Below, piece by piece: positions 1 to 13,915 of a DNA stretch of 64,000 bases. The stretch lies in contig NC_092333.1 of the NCBI RefSeq assembly GCF_046630445.1, positions 357,773,001 through 357,837,000 of the forward strand, in the 5' to 3' direction. Every line of letters begins with the position of its first letter. Within the stretch, counting starts at the first letter, position 1. Origin of the DNA: Rutidosis leptorrhynchoides (lineage: Eukaryota > Streptophyta > Magnoliopsida > Asterales > Asteraceae). The translations under genes and the position numbers were made by a program. The notes under the pieces were generated by a model. That model saw only the letters and a program-made list of their open reading frames with translations, did no database searches and had not been told where the DNA came from.

Positions 1-1315
<1,315 letters not shown>

Positions 1316-1466
1316 TGTGACGACCCGGAAATTTCTGACCAAATTTAAACTTAAATCTTATAATGATTCCGACACGATAAGCAAAGTCTGAAATGTTGAG
1401 TCTCGGAATTTTTGAACTATTTCAAATATTCATTTGACTTTTGACTATGCCAGACGATTCACGAAC

Positions 1467-1477
<11 letters not shown>

Positions 1478-1529
<52 letters not shown>
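1478..1529. repeat. (TA)n microsatellite in solo LTR A
   Basis: TA dinucleotide run of about 50 bp just downstream of the LTR start region. Other LTRs in the window carry a TA tract at a comparable place near the LTR start. Confidence 0.95.
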
Positions 1530-1531
<2 letters not shown>

Positions 1532-3545
1532 GACATAATAAAATATAATTGTACAAACGAAAATTTTAGATGAAGTATTAATATGCAACTTTTAAGATTG
1601 ATAAAAATATAATTATCTTCCAATTTACATAACCTAGAAATTTTAGATATTACATTTTAAAAGTAGGTACAGGTGATGGGCAAACTTTTTTACGAGTAAT
1701 TTCGTATAGCATATCAACTTGCTTAATCATTTACTTCACACTCCTTCCTTTGGCGTGTAACTTTTGGTTAAAGAATTCATAAGTCAATTTTGGCATATAA
1801 ACATCGAATGATCCAATATTTATATATAAATCTTAACTTAATAATAATTTAAGATAATATTTAGTAGTAATAAACAATAATAAGTCAAATTTATAACTAA
1901 ATAATTAACAAACTAATATGAGATTATAAAACGTAGTACATTGAATTTGGAATGTCAAGACATGAAACCAAATATCATATAACTACATAAGCTTATAGAC
2001 AAATAAAGATACACACTATCTTGCTTTCTATTTTTTTTATTTAAACCCCACACGTCATCAATAATCACGGATTACTTCTATTCTTATGCAACTAATCAAC
2101 CACTTTTACTTTTGTGATCCAACTACTAGTATGCACTTTCTTGCATTCAATACCTATCACCACGAACTCCTCCTTCTTCCATGTTATGCATCGATCACCA
2201 ACAACACCACATGTTGCCTTTGATTTTCACTTCAATCATAATTGATCACCACCTCATATTATTTTTATTTCCGGTTACTAACAACCATACCCACCACCGG
2301 CATTCTCTTGCATCACCTACAAACCACCACAACCAAACACTATCTATCTCTCTTTAATATTTCTATATTTAATAGCAACACACATCGTTATATTTTTCTC
2401 TTTTCTTTCAATCACAAATACAATCAACCAAGATCACCTTATGTTACTGCACAATACTTGTCCTTGTTTTCTGTGTTCGAACTAGTCATCAGCATCTTCA
2501 TTAGCATCACAGCCTACAAAAACTATTTAAACCCATCATTAAACAAAACTTGCTGCTACTATTGACTTTGTCAGACCACGATTACATGTAATCACAATCA
2601 TATCGGGCTGTTAACAACCCACATACCTTGGATTCTGCTGCTGCTACGCTATATTCTATTTCCTATCAAGATCACCACTTTGATATCTCAAACAAACTGC
2701 ACCTGTATATTCCATAAGGAGTGATTTGAGTTTTGCTTATACGAATTCAATATCAAAATCAAATTGCTAATATATGTGATTACTACTACAGCTGTACGCT
2801 TATTTACCTGTCTGTTTATACATCTAGAAACACAATCGTGAACCTGCAACCTTCTGCTCGACTGTTTCACTGTTGCTACTGCTATTATTCCTGTTTCAGC
2901 TGCAACTCATCGAAACCATTTGACTGTTGTTGCTTCTTTGTTTGAAAACCACCACACACCATCACCACTTCACAACTACCCTACATCATCTTTTCTGTTT
3001 TCAAACACCTGCAAACAAATCAAATTACTTTTCTAAGTTATATTTGAAAACCATCACTTACTTTTTCCTCTTGTTTGGATCGAACAACACAAGTAAATGT
3101 CCTGTCTTCTTCCTTCATACCTGTTACTAATTGTCTTCCTGTTTCTGTTTCTTATTCGCATTCAACCCCAAAAACCCATCGAAAGGCTACAGTATTTTCA
3201 TCTATTCCTGTTATAATCTGTAAACAATAACGATTAACGATGATGAAAATTGATAAATTAACCTTCGATGATGGTGGGTGATGAAACAATCGGTGTTGAT
3301 AATTGAAGGAGATTGAATCGAGCTGTTCCCCTTTTCTTTTGTGGACCCTACAACTAAATGATCGTTTATTTAATTCATGTAATGATCTAGTGGTATAAAT
3401 GGACATTTGATTTGGGCTTGGGAAGAGATTGGGCTGAGATCTAACATATACTCCATGTTGGACTGAAAAGATTGGATTAGGAAAAAGGAAAACAGATAGA
3501 AACAGGATTAAATCAATATAAGTCGGATATAAACACAGAAAAATG

Positions 3546-3625
3546 TAAATGGTGTAATGGTTAAGTGTGTTTGTGGGTGATCGAGAGGTCGCAGGTTCGA
3601 GTCTCGTCTGGAGCATTTTTTTTAG
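3546..3625 (+). repeat. tRNA-like (Pol III promoter-like) segment, possible SINE head or degenerate tRNA
   Basis: The segment contains an A-box-like TGGTGTAATGGTTAAG, then a B-box GGTTCGAGTC about 30 bases later, and is closed by a run of eight T, a Pol III terminator. The 5' and 3' ends cannot pair as an acceptor stem, so it is not a working tRNA. It lies inside solo LTR A and is absent from the other LTRs here, which suggests a separate insertion. Confidence 0.45.
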
Positions 3626-5313
3626 ACAAAGCTTTTAAAGGTATACACTTTTTTAAATTTATTTCCATTATTATTATTACTACTAATTATTATGATTAAA
3701 ATTATTTTTGTTAGTATTATGAATATTATTGATATTATTTGTATTATAATTATTATTATTATTATTATTATACCTATAAATAATTATAGGAATTATTATA
3801 ATTAGTATTACTATAAATATTATTTATATAACTATTATTATTATTAATTTTATCATTTTAAGTATTATTATCATTTTTATGATTATGATTATTATTATAT
3901 TAGTTATTCTCAAAACAATACAATTTATTATTATTTTCATAAACATTAGTATTAGTAACATTCATAAACTTTAGTATTATAAACTTACTTATAATTAATA
4001 TTATCATCACTTAAATTATGATCTTTATCGTTTTATTACTAAAATAAGTATTAACATTATTATTATAAATATAGAAGTTTAAAAGATTTGGTTAAGATAA
4101 TAATTATAAAAATTACAGATTTTATATAAAAATATATTTAATATACTTAATTTAACTATATTAATACTATTTTGTACAAAATAAAAATATATAAATAACT
4201 AATAAAACTTATAAATTATTAAATATAACAATTACATCACTAATAAAAATATATAGAATTATTCGATTACAAAAATATGTTTTAATACATATATGAATGA
4301 TATAGGTTCGTGAATCCGAGGCCAACCCTGCATTGTTCAGTTTCGTCATATGTATTTTTACTACAAAATACAATATTGTGAGTTTCATTTGCTCCCTTTT
4401 TAAATGCTTTTGCTATATATATTTTTGGGACTGAGAATACATGCGCTGCTTTTATAAATGTTTTACGAAATAGACACAAGTACTCAAAACTACATTCTAT
4501 GGTTGGATTATTAAACCGAATATCGCCCTTCAAGTCTGGTAACCTAAGAATTTAGGGAAATGGCCCCTGATTGACGCGAATCCTAAAGATAGATCTATGG
4601 ACCTTGACAAGTCCCATTCAGGTTATGAATGCTTTAGTACTTCGAGATTATTATACAGATGAGAGGTTCTGTTTTGGGGATATTCTATGCATTAAGTTAA
4701 CGTCGGTTACTAGGTGTTCAATCCATATGAATGATTTTTATCTCTATGCAGTTTGCGAAATGCCTGATATGAGAATGATGTTTATGAAAATATAAAATCT
4801 TGTGGTCTATTAAAATGATGAAAATGAATGCTTATGATAAACTAATGAACTCACCAACCTTTTGGTTGGCACTTTAAAGTATGTTTATTCTCATGTATGA
4901 AAGAAATCTTCCGCTGTGAAATTGCTCATTTTAAAGATATTACTTGGAGTCATTCATGACATATTTCAAAAGACGTTGCATTCAAGTCGTTGAGTTCATC
5001 AAGATTATTTTTAAGTTAATTATAGTTGGATATATTATGAAATGGTATGCATGCTGTCAACTTTCGATGCGATGAAAGTTTGTCTTTTAAAAACGAATGC
5101 AATGTTTGTAAAATGTATCATATAGAGGTCAAGTACCTCGCTATGTAATCAACTGTTATGAAGTGTTTATAATCGATATGGACTTCGTCCGGATGGATTA
5201 GGACGGGTCTCTATACTTTTGACTCTTCTTCATGTACCAATGATAAAACAATTTGTGCTAGCAATTTATTTATGTAAAATATTGATTTTGATCATAACAT
5301 TCTTCTTTTACAG

Positions 5314-6042
5314 GGTTGTGCTATCCCTGAGCTAAATTCCCACTTTGCTGCTCTCCGTTCTGAACAACTTAGGCAGTCAACTGCTGCATCTGCTATGTTA
5401 TTCATGAATCATCTAAGGAATGCTCTTCAATTGCAGCAGCATCAAGAGTCTATCCTTGCATTAGCCCGTACTGAAATAGCTGAAGGTGCAAATGCTCGCA
5501 AAAGAGCTATTGAGGCTGAATGTGCTTTGACCAGCACTCAAGAAGCGTTAAAGGCTAGAGAAATTGAGTTGAAAAGTGCTCAAGATGCTGCTGTTACTCT
5601 GCAAGAGGAGAAGGATAGAATGGTGGAAGCTGAAAAGAAGAAGGTTGAGGAAGAGAAGCTGAAGGTTAGCGATCTGGAGAATCAGTTAAACATTCTCCGC
5701 AGGGCGGAGGCTGGTGAGGGTAACTTTACTGAGTTAAAGAAGGGTATACCGGGGTTGATAGCTAAGGTTCTTGAATCCCATCTTGTTGGGATTCCTTATA
5801 ATGACTATGTTGATTCTATTATTACCCATTCTATTTCTGATGTTACCGACAAGGTAACCAAACGCGTTGCCCCAAACCAGTCTCTTCCACTTGCCATTGC
5901 TAATCTGATGCGTCCTGAAACTCTGGAGAGAGTCAATGAGACAAAGGACAAACTGAAAAACCTCAAAATTGATGTGTTTGATGATGTGTGCAGTAGGGAA
6001 GAATCATCCGCCAAGGATGTCCTTGATGTGAAGTTTACATGA
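5314..6042 (+). pseudogene. Antisense accessory gene (aORF) of R1, 3' exon with coiled coil
   Basis: A polypyrimidine-AG acceptor (5311-5313) opens an exon that stays open to a TGA at 6040-6042. From about 5395 it encodes some 215 residues: a long heptad-type coiled coil rich in Ala, Glu, Lys and Gln (about 5430-5710), then a globular C-terminus. It is on the same strand as the exons at 1-1315, beyond the solo LTR. The arrangement (acidic/basic middle, coiled coil near the end) matches accessory proteins carried antisense by Tat-type elements. No catalytic motif is visible. It converges on the gag gene, whose end lies about 0.8 kb away. Confidence 0.6.
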
Positions 6043-6854
6043 ATTTTGTAACAATTTCTGAACAGTGTCTGTAATAAACCTTTCTACTTTTTATGCTAAT
6101 AACACATGCTACTTTTATGATGATATTTGTCTTTATGCTTATTACAAATAATTTGATGTTTTCTTGCTAAAATAAATCTGTTATGCACTAAGCATACGAT
6201 AGATTTTCCATGTATAATTGCATACTACATAACTGAATAAGACAGATTGAAAAGTGTTTGATGTAATTCTTATGAAGATGCTTTGCGTTGTTAACTTCTT
6301 CTGAATTAATAACATATCGAATATTGAAATTTTACTTTTACAAGTATCATGCCTTCAAATAATTTGCAGGACATTAAAGTCCATTATATGCTTTCCGTCA
6401 TAAAATTAATGAGGAATAGTTATGAAGTATTTTTAAAGAGTGGTTATGAATGAATAACTTTTTCACCATACGCCCTCCGTCATAAATTTTATGAGGAAGA
6501 GTTGTGAAATATTTTGGCCTTCATATATTGTAAGAACTTCATTCGTTATGTGAAGTAAGTTTTTATAATGTTTGTCATGACAAGTATCTAGTTTTTCATT
6601 TTGCCTCGGTGCGTTCTAGTAAAACTTTAACGTTTTCTAGACGATCCTTTGTGCCTTTTGCTGGCCGGCACAAGAGCATCCGGCATTGGAAGTATTAAAA
6701 TACTCTCCTTCTGTGGGCAGGATATAAATGCAATGTTTTACATTTGTCACAGGCAGCACTTTGCATAAGAAAAAGATAAAAGTTTATTAACTGATAGTGA
6801 GCAGTACAAAAACAAATCATGATGAATTTAGGTGGATCAGGCCTAATTAGTACA
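6043..6854. other. Gap between the convergent aORF and gag of R1
   Basis: AT-rich, no gene seen. It contains a degenerate local duplication: the phrase TCCGTCATAAA followed by ATGAGGAA..GT occurs at about 6396-6425 and again at about 6477-6507. In an autonomous Tat element the pol gene would lie here; none is visible. Confidence 0.6.
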
Positions 6855-9438
6855 TTATGACAGTTTGATGTATGCCGTTGTAAACATAGGCATTGAAGCA
6901 TAACTACAATAACGTAGAGTGAAATGATAAACTCTGCTCTTCATAAAATGCTGAAATTTGTTCTTTATACGCCAAGCGCCTAGCGCTGTCTGGCCTGAAC
7001 ATGGTATAAAAAACTCCTGAACTTCATCATCTCTGAACAATCGATTACGCCTTCTCCGATTTGCTCTGCCCTCTGGCAAATTTGGAAATTTGGATCGTTC
7101 CCTAGTTGGTGCCACATACTGTGAATGTATGGCAGCTACTCCGTTAGGAGTTGGAAATCTGATCTCTGCATGAGCGGTGGATGTAATTGCTCCAAATTTA
7201 GCCAATGCTGTCCTTCCAAAAAAGATATTAAATCGAGAAGTGCCTTCCAAAATAGTGAAATCAATTGTTTCAGTCCTCAGCAATGGGTATGTTCCCATGA
7301 CAACCTAAAAAACAAATTCTCCCCATGGCGTGCACCAGTGCTCCTGTCAATCCTGAAATGTTCAGACTTGTCCGCCTAGCCCTATCCTGCACGTGCCGTG
7401 GGAAAGTTCTCAAACAATGCCAATAAATGATGTCAGCCTCACTGCCTGTATCTGTGTAGATACGGCTGATGAACTTATTAGCAATTTTTGCTGATATGAC
7501 CACTGGCTGGACGGATAAAGTCCAATTTTGAATTGGTTGAAAGATAATTGGAGCATGTCTCCAGCTGTCCACATTGTTGTTTGACTGCTCACCGTCTTCA
7601 TAACAACTATCATTAAACCACACCATCTTAATTACCACATCTGGAGTTGGTTCAAGCTCCGCTATCCGGTCTCCGTACTGGTTTCTGTTATCTCTTCCGC
7701 CATGCTCTTCCCTTCTTCTGTTCTCACCCCGACGACCTCTTCCACCATCATTTTTCTGCCATGCAAATTTCTTGCGAGGATCATTTCTCATGTATTGTTT
7801 GCCTGGCAGCAAGTGATTTAACTCTCCTGCCTTGATCTTTGCAATGATTTCTCTCATCAAAGATTTGCAATTATCTGTGTCATGACCCCATGCCTCATGA
7901 AAGTCACACCATAGCTCACTCCTTAGACCATCTCTTTCCTCCATAGGTGCTGGAGGATTGAAAGCAGTCCGGATGGGTTCAGTGAAAAGAATCTCCATGG
8001 GAGTTTTGGTTAACGCCATTATCAATGGATGTCTCTCTAGGGGCCTCCTATTGTGATGAAAATCATTGGGATGATTATTACCTCTCCATCCGCCATTGGA
8101 ATTGTCATTTCTCCTTTGCTTTCGATCAAAGTACCATCCTCCGTTGTGTGGTTTGGTACTGCTGCTGCTACCATCAAACTTGCTTGGGCCTCGTTCGCCA
8201 GCTCGAACATGGTTTTGTGCAACTTCCAATGCCTGGTGCAGAGTTTTTGGCAGGTCATACCTCAACGCATGAACAAGTGCACTAAACCTTCGCTGATCCA
8301 AATAGAAAATGAAACCAGATACTAGCTGTGACTCTGGACAATCAGGTATTTTTTGTGCTTCAAGCGTGTATCTCTTCATGAAATTACTCAAGGATTCATT
8401 TTGATGCATCGTTATCTCATGTGCATCAAGATGTGTCAAAGTGCAGCTACGAAGATTTTGATACTGCATAACAAACTTTGTACGAAGGTCCAAATAACTT
8501 GTAATACTCCTTGACGGTAAGCTAGCAAACCATTTCCTTGCCATTTTCTGCAACACCATTGGAAACATATGACAAGCTACCTTGTCATCCCAATGCTGCA
8601 ACCTCATTGCACCCTCAAACATGGTAAGAAAATTTTCAGGATCTGTAGTGCCATCATAAACTCCAATTGCTGGTATGCCAAGATTCCTGGGCAATGGATA
8701 GTTAGCAATTCGATCAATGAAGCACTGAGTGGATTCTGCCATAGCTGGTGGCTTTGTAGCTTGCTCTCCAGTAATTAGAGCGAAAAAATTATCCACAGCC
8801 ACAACACGGACGGCGGACTGCACCAAGCGTTGCTTATATTTTGCCGGAGCTGTTTGCTTAAAGATGTCATTTAAAAGCAATATTGCCTGCTTCTCAGACA
8901 TGAACTCATCTTTCTCATCAATTTCATCATCATAATCGTTATTAATATAGCTCAAGTCATTATCATCTTCAGAATCATCAATAAGACTGCCCAACTTGTC
9001 AAGTAGTCTGGATAACTTGTACTTTAATATAGATTGCTTCTTCATGATTTGCTTGTCTTTGCCATCCGCCATCCATCGAAAAGGTATAAATGATGGACAT
9101 CGCCATGGTTACATCAATGGTCGCCTCTCTGGATTAGTAACAAGATTTTGAAGCCTTTCTGCACTTTTGGTTGTTGTTTCTTCGATTACTGGCATTTTCT
9201 CTGAATTAGTTGCCAAACGTTTAAGCCTTTCTGTAGTTTCAGCAACTATTTCTTCAATTGTATCCTCCGTTGGTTGAATAGGTACATCCCCTTCAGGCAT
9301 TAATGGATAGATTTCAACGTTGTCAATTAATGGATTGTTGGATTTTTCGAGCACACCCGTGGATGGGGCCTCAGTTGTTTTTGTTCCTTTTCCATTCCGC
9401 ATGTTCTTAATATTAGTGGATGGCGCCATTGTTAACAC
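6855..9438 (-). pseudogene. Tat-type gag with protease-like end (R1)
   Basis: The main open frame (7270-9072) has about 600 residues. An acidic N-terminus is followed by a retrotransposon gag core at about residues 135-290 (start marked by YDGTTDP, then an aromatic WFASLP motif), a basic Asn/Arg/Gly-rich linker, and the CDFHEAWGHDTDNC signature near residue 400 typical of Tat-lineage gag. Near residue 545 YTDTGSEADII resembles the aspartic protease active-site motif. A short Thr/Glu-rich frame (9109-9438) precedes it, and a further frame lies at 6855-7298. Gag forms the particle that packages element RNA. No reverse transcriptase follows. The region has a small number of breaks. Confidence 0.8.
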
Positions 9439-9518
9439 CTATTTCCTTATGAGGTAAGGCTTAGTGTATCAACACAATACTAGAAGTATCTAGCTAAAAG
9501 TGGGGGAGTGTTGCCGAT

Positions 9519-10001
9519 TGATGTTTACCCTCGGGAAATAATCCCTGCAGACCCGGTTCACAAGTATAGAAACTTGTGGGGTGGCTTAATCAATCTTTTT
9601 TCCGTTCAGCGTTAAGCTGTTAGCCGAATGACTTCTAGTGAGAGAAAGTACTGTGAGAGAGAGATACGAAGTCTCTGCTCACAAGTTGTCAGAATGTCTG
9701 AATGAGTAAAATGACGACCCAAGGGGTCTATTTATAGTGATAGATCCACCGGATTGTTCGGGGACACGTGTCAGATGATGATACGTTCTGTTATTCGTGA
9801 TCTGAAATATGCGCTGGATGTGGCGTTCTCCGGTCAGGGCTTAAGCGCTAGGCGGACTTCAGGGCTTATGCGTGACGGAAGCAGCCTGCACAGCGGAGAA
9901 CACTTGACGGACAGTTTCACAAAACCATTGTTCTCAGTGTTTCTGATGCTAATTTCATGCGAATATTATGCCTTTATGCATGTATACGATAGGATACACC
10001 A
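9519..10001 (-). repeat. 5' LTR of R1
   Basis: Read on the minus strand it begins TGGTGTATCC near 10001 and ends near ACATCA at 9519, about 483 bp, directly upstream of a short leader and the gag gene. The ends are judged from TG...CA and from the sharp change to T3 LTR sequence at about 10009. The partner LTR is outside the window, so the borders are approximate. Confidence 0.5.
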
Positions 10002-10008
10002 TTAGTGG

Positions 10009-10446
10009 TGTCACGAGAATTGGCAAATGTAGATAGTGATTTTCTTTTGTTTTGTTTCTTTCTTTTGCAAGTTGTAAAGTTTCTTCTTTTATTTAAAGAT
10101 GTGGACAGATTGACATTGAAAGATACATAATGTAGATAACTTTTCCTAAATAACCATATACGCATGCACTTAAATATGGGAGAGAGTTAAAAAAATATAA
10201 TAATTTTAATAATAATCACGGATTGGATCTAACTCACGAGATAAGTAATAAAAGTAAGATCAAAATTGAACCCATTATGGTTGTCTGTTGATGTCGACCA
10301 AAGCAAAAGAAAAAGGATCTTATTTTTGCACTGTACCAACACAAGCCAATTGTGCTTTCTCTTTTCCTTTGTGGTACTCGACAAAAGATCACAAACCAGT
10401 GGTCCCCATTTTCTTTCAACCAAACTTGCTTATCTCTTATTGATTT
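10009..10446 (+). repeat. T3 5' LTR, left fragment
   Basis: Nearly identical to 31341-31785 of the T3 3' LTR. It stops at the GATTT target site where T1 inserted and resumes at 23619. The first ~737 bp of the LTR (equivalent to 30604-31340) are not here; they were lost or lie left of R1, beyond the window. Confidence 0.9.
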
Positions 10447-11359
10447 TGTAAAGACCCGTCATAATCCATAATAACGAATACAATAACATATGATTACATT
10501 GCGAGGTATTTGACTTCTATATGATACATTTTACAAACATTGCATTCGTTTTCAAAGACAAACTTTTATTACATCAAAAGTTGACAGGCATGCATACCAT
10601 TTCATAATATCCAACTATAAATGATCTAATCTGTCATTTACTTAATCATAATCTTTACTGAACTCAATGACTTGAATGCAACGTCTTTTGAAATATGCCA
10701 TGAATGACTCTAAGTAATATCTTTAAATTGAGCAAATGGACATCGGAAGATTTCTTTCAATCCTGAGAATAAACATGCTTTAAAGTGTCAACCAAAAGGT
10801 TGGTGAGTTCATTAGTTTATCATAATCGATCAATTCCATAATTTTAATAGACCACAAGATTTTCATTTTATAAACATAATCCCCAAGCAGAATCCTCTCG
10901 TCTGCATTAAGGTAAAATCATTCATATGGTGAACACCTGGTAACCGACATTAACAAGATGCATATAGAATATCCCCAAAATAGAATCCTCTCGTCTGTAT
11001 AATAATAAGTCGAAGTACTAAAGCATCCATACCTCGGATGGGGTTTGTTAGGCCCATAGATCTATCTTTAGGATTCACGTCAATTAGGGGTAATATTCCC
11101 TAATTCTTAGGTTACCAAGCTAAAGGGGTGATATTCAATTTCGATAATCCAACCATAGAATGTAGTTTTGAGTACTTGTGTCTATTTCATCAAACATTTA
11201 TAAAAACATCGCATGTATTCTCAGTCCCAAAAATATATATTGCAAAAGCATTTAAAAAGGGAGCAAATGAAACTCACAATACTGTATTTCGTAGTAAAAA
11301 TACATATGACGGCATTGAACAAGTACAAGGTTGGCCTCGGATTCACGAACCTATATTAA

Positions 11360-11364
<5 letters not shown>

Positions 11365-11422
<58 letters not shown>
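11365..11422. repeat. (TA)n microsatellite in T1 3' LTR
   Basis: About 58 bp of TA. The same position in the 5' LTR (about 20194) has only about 14 bp. Confidence 0.95.
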
Positions 11423-11423
<1 letters not shown>

Positions 11424-12429
11424 GTCGGTCAATATCTGTCTAACAATTTAGGTCAAGTCGTACTGTATCACAATCATAATGTTCGAGATTATCATGCAAA
11501 AGTCAACAAAAGTCATCTAATCCAAAAATGACTTCCAAAATCTATTTATGTTTATTATATAACCTAAATATAGACGTTTTATATATATTTAAATATATTT
11601 ATCAGATTTTATTAGAGTAAATAATACAAGTCATCTATTAATAAAATTTATACTAAAATTTATATATGACAAAAATATACTTTTATATATTTCCAGTAAT
11701 AAAATTTATAAAGTTCACTTAATAAAAAAATAGTGGTATATATTATTAATTTAATTATATTACGTGTGGTAAAAATATCTTTGTATCACATATCTATTTG
11801 ATAACATAATATTGATAATAATAATAAGTAAAAGTTGTATTATTTTGTAATAATAATTATTATTATTAATCTATTAATAATAATAACAATATTTATATTT
11901 AATAATAATGATATTAATTATGATAAAATGATAATTTTTAATAATACTAAAATGCTACTAATAATGATATTTTATAATAACAATGGTATTTCTATTAAAA
12001 ATGATAATTTTAATAAAAAATGATAGTTTCAATATTAATAATACTTTTAATAATAATAATGATAAAATAATGAAAACGCCATTTTTATCTAAATCAATCC
12101 CTTTTAATATTTTAATTTCATCATGATACTTATATCATTATTTCCTAATCAATTTATTAATAGCTTTTAGTCGTTTTTTTTTATATCGTGTTCATAATAA
12201 TGATAATAATAGTAATCATAATAATTAGATGTTACTAATATTAGTTTTAATTATAATAATACTAATAACAATAGATATTAAGATAATATTAATGATAATA
12301 CTAATAACTATTTTAATAATAAATAATAATACTAATTATAAACTTAACGATAATAACGATAGTAATAATAATAAAAATAACAATTTTTAATGGTAATACA
12401 TTTATTTAATAACGACAATGATGATGATG

Positions 12430-12430
<1 letters not shown>

Positions 12431-12465
<35 letters not shown>

Positions 12466-12473
12466 TTAATAAT

Positions 12474-12524
<51 letters not shown>

Positions 12525-12525
12525 T
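12431..12525. repeat. (TAA)n microsatellite in T1 3' LTR
   Basis: TAA trinucleotide run interrupted by TATTAA units; counterpart at 21203-21284 in the 5' LTR. Confidence 0.95.
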
Positions 12526-13098
12526 AGATAGTAATTATAACGACAATAGTAATAATAATTATTTTAACAATAATTATACTAAAAGTAATAATAATTCAGT
12601 TGACTATATCTTTTAATCCGTTCATCGAAATCACACGAGTTCTAAATAAAAAGTTATTAATTTTTCGCCAGCTTTCCAATGACATGTATATCCTATAACT
12701 TATCTCAGTGGCATATGTAACAAACTCATGATTCATCAAAACTATCTACGATGAAATTTAACATAAAAGCATGCATAATCCTATCCACTCGAGCACTAGT
12801 CAGGGATACACTATTAATATATAAAAGTTAAGTTATGAGTGCTCACGTATCAATATTGAGATTCAGTATTGCAGGAAAATATGTAGACGCGACAGAGATG
12901 ATAAACACTAGATTGATCTCACGAGCATACCCCCGATCCATATCCATAACCTCCATAGCTATAACCCATAATTTCCTTAGCTCTATCCCGCTCGAAAAAC
13001 TCGTTTAGAAATCGCTCGCTCATAACCTTGTCGTAGTATCTTATGTGTAATAATTAATAATAATACCACTAATAATAAGATTAATAATAATATTAATC

Positions 13099-13103
<5 letters not shown>

Positions 13104-13188
<85 letters not shown>

Positions 13189-13197
13189 GTAATAATA

Positions 13198-13262
<65 letters not shown>
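13104..13262. repeat. Long (TAA)n microsatellite in T1 3' LTR
   Basis: About 160 bp of TAA with a few TAG interruptions. The counterpart in the 5' LTR (21871-21924) is about 54 bp. Frames through it give poly-Tyr and are not genes. Confidence 0.97.
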
Positions 13263-13263
<1 letters not shown>

Positions 13264-13342
13264 TAAATTAAATATATAATACGGAGTAATCATAGAGAAA
13301 GAGAGATTGAGAATGAATGAAACACAAAACAGCTCGAACTCG

Positions 13343-13349
13343 TTTTATA
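13343..13349 (-). promoter_or_regulatory. LTR TATA box (T1 3' LTR)
   Basis: On the minus strand GCTTATAAAACGAG is followed by a pyrimidine-rich leader (TCTCAATCTCTC), the usual look of a plant Pol II start. Two palindromes lie just upstream. The same arrangement is present in the 5' LTR. Confidence 0.55.
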
Positions 13350-13373
13350 AGCAAACTTATCCCACCTAACCAC

Positions 13374-13425
13374 CTCATACGATCGCATGAGGATTATGTG
13401 GAGATCTCATGCGATCGTATGAGAC
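13374..13425. repeat. Paired CATGCGATCGCATG-type palindromes, T1 3' LTR
   Basis: Two near-perfect 18-bp palindromes of the form CTCATRCGATCGYATGAG are separated by about 16 bp, immediately upstream of the LTR TATA box on the minus strand. Confidence 0.8.
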
Positions 13426-13858
13426 ATAAATTCAATTCATATTCGTAATTCTTATGCATCGACACATTATATATAAATATTTAATATATAATATATTTAA
13501 TCTTTAGAATTAATCAAATATTATATTATATTCTCGTGCATAGTTGATTTGTAATTTTAGCGCAGATGAATTGTACGTTGACGCTCGACTGACGTACCGG
13601 TTCCGGTTTTTCGAACGTCATTTCGTACGCTTAGAAAACTTGTACTTTACGTTTCGCGACACGTACCTTTATCAATAACTAGACTTATTTCACCAATAAT
13701 TATACCAATTGAAATGTAACTTATTCAGTTGAGTGTTTTGGTCATTTGCTTCTTTAAATCAATGTCTCGTTGTATGTACATATGTATATATATATAATAG
13801 TATTATTTAGATAAAACATTTTGTAACTAGATTAATATTTAAATCTTATTATATTGTA

Positions 13859-13915
<57 letters not shown>

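Larger units (their letters stand above)
1316..5215 (+). mobile_element. Solo LTR A, chromovirus-type Ty3/gypsy, plus orientation
   Basis: It begins TGTGACGACCCGG, the LTR start seen (on the minus strand) in T1, and ends close to ...GACGGGTCTCTATA, matching the T1 LTR end apart from minor change. The direct repeat CTTTT flanks it at 1311-1315 and 5216-5220, so it is a complete solo LTR of 3900 bp left by LTR-LTR recombination. It lies within an exon of the R1 antisense gene. The outer parts resemble the T1 LTR; the middle (about 2020-3640) is specific to this copy, is rich in C, A and T, and ends in a tRNA-like segment. It holds no gene. Confidence 0.85.

Noticed and set aside
2242-3130. Several short plus-strand frames in solo LTR A
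   Set aside because: Low-complexity, His/Thr/Tyr/Cys-rich, no start context or family; they lie in a C/A/T-rich LTR segment.
11128-11451. Frame with NPTIECSFEYLCLF also found near 4282-4533 and 34205-34405
   Set aside because: Conserved only because it crosses the shared LTR core. It is antisense to the LTR, differs in length and end between copies, and has no protein family.
13099-13293. Open frame encoding poly-Tyr
   Set aside because: Produced by (TAA)n read in one frame; inside an LTR.
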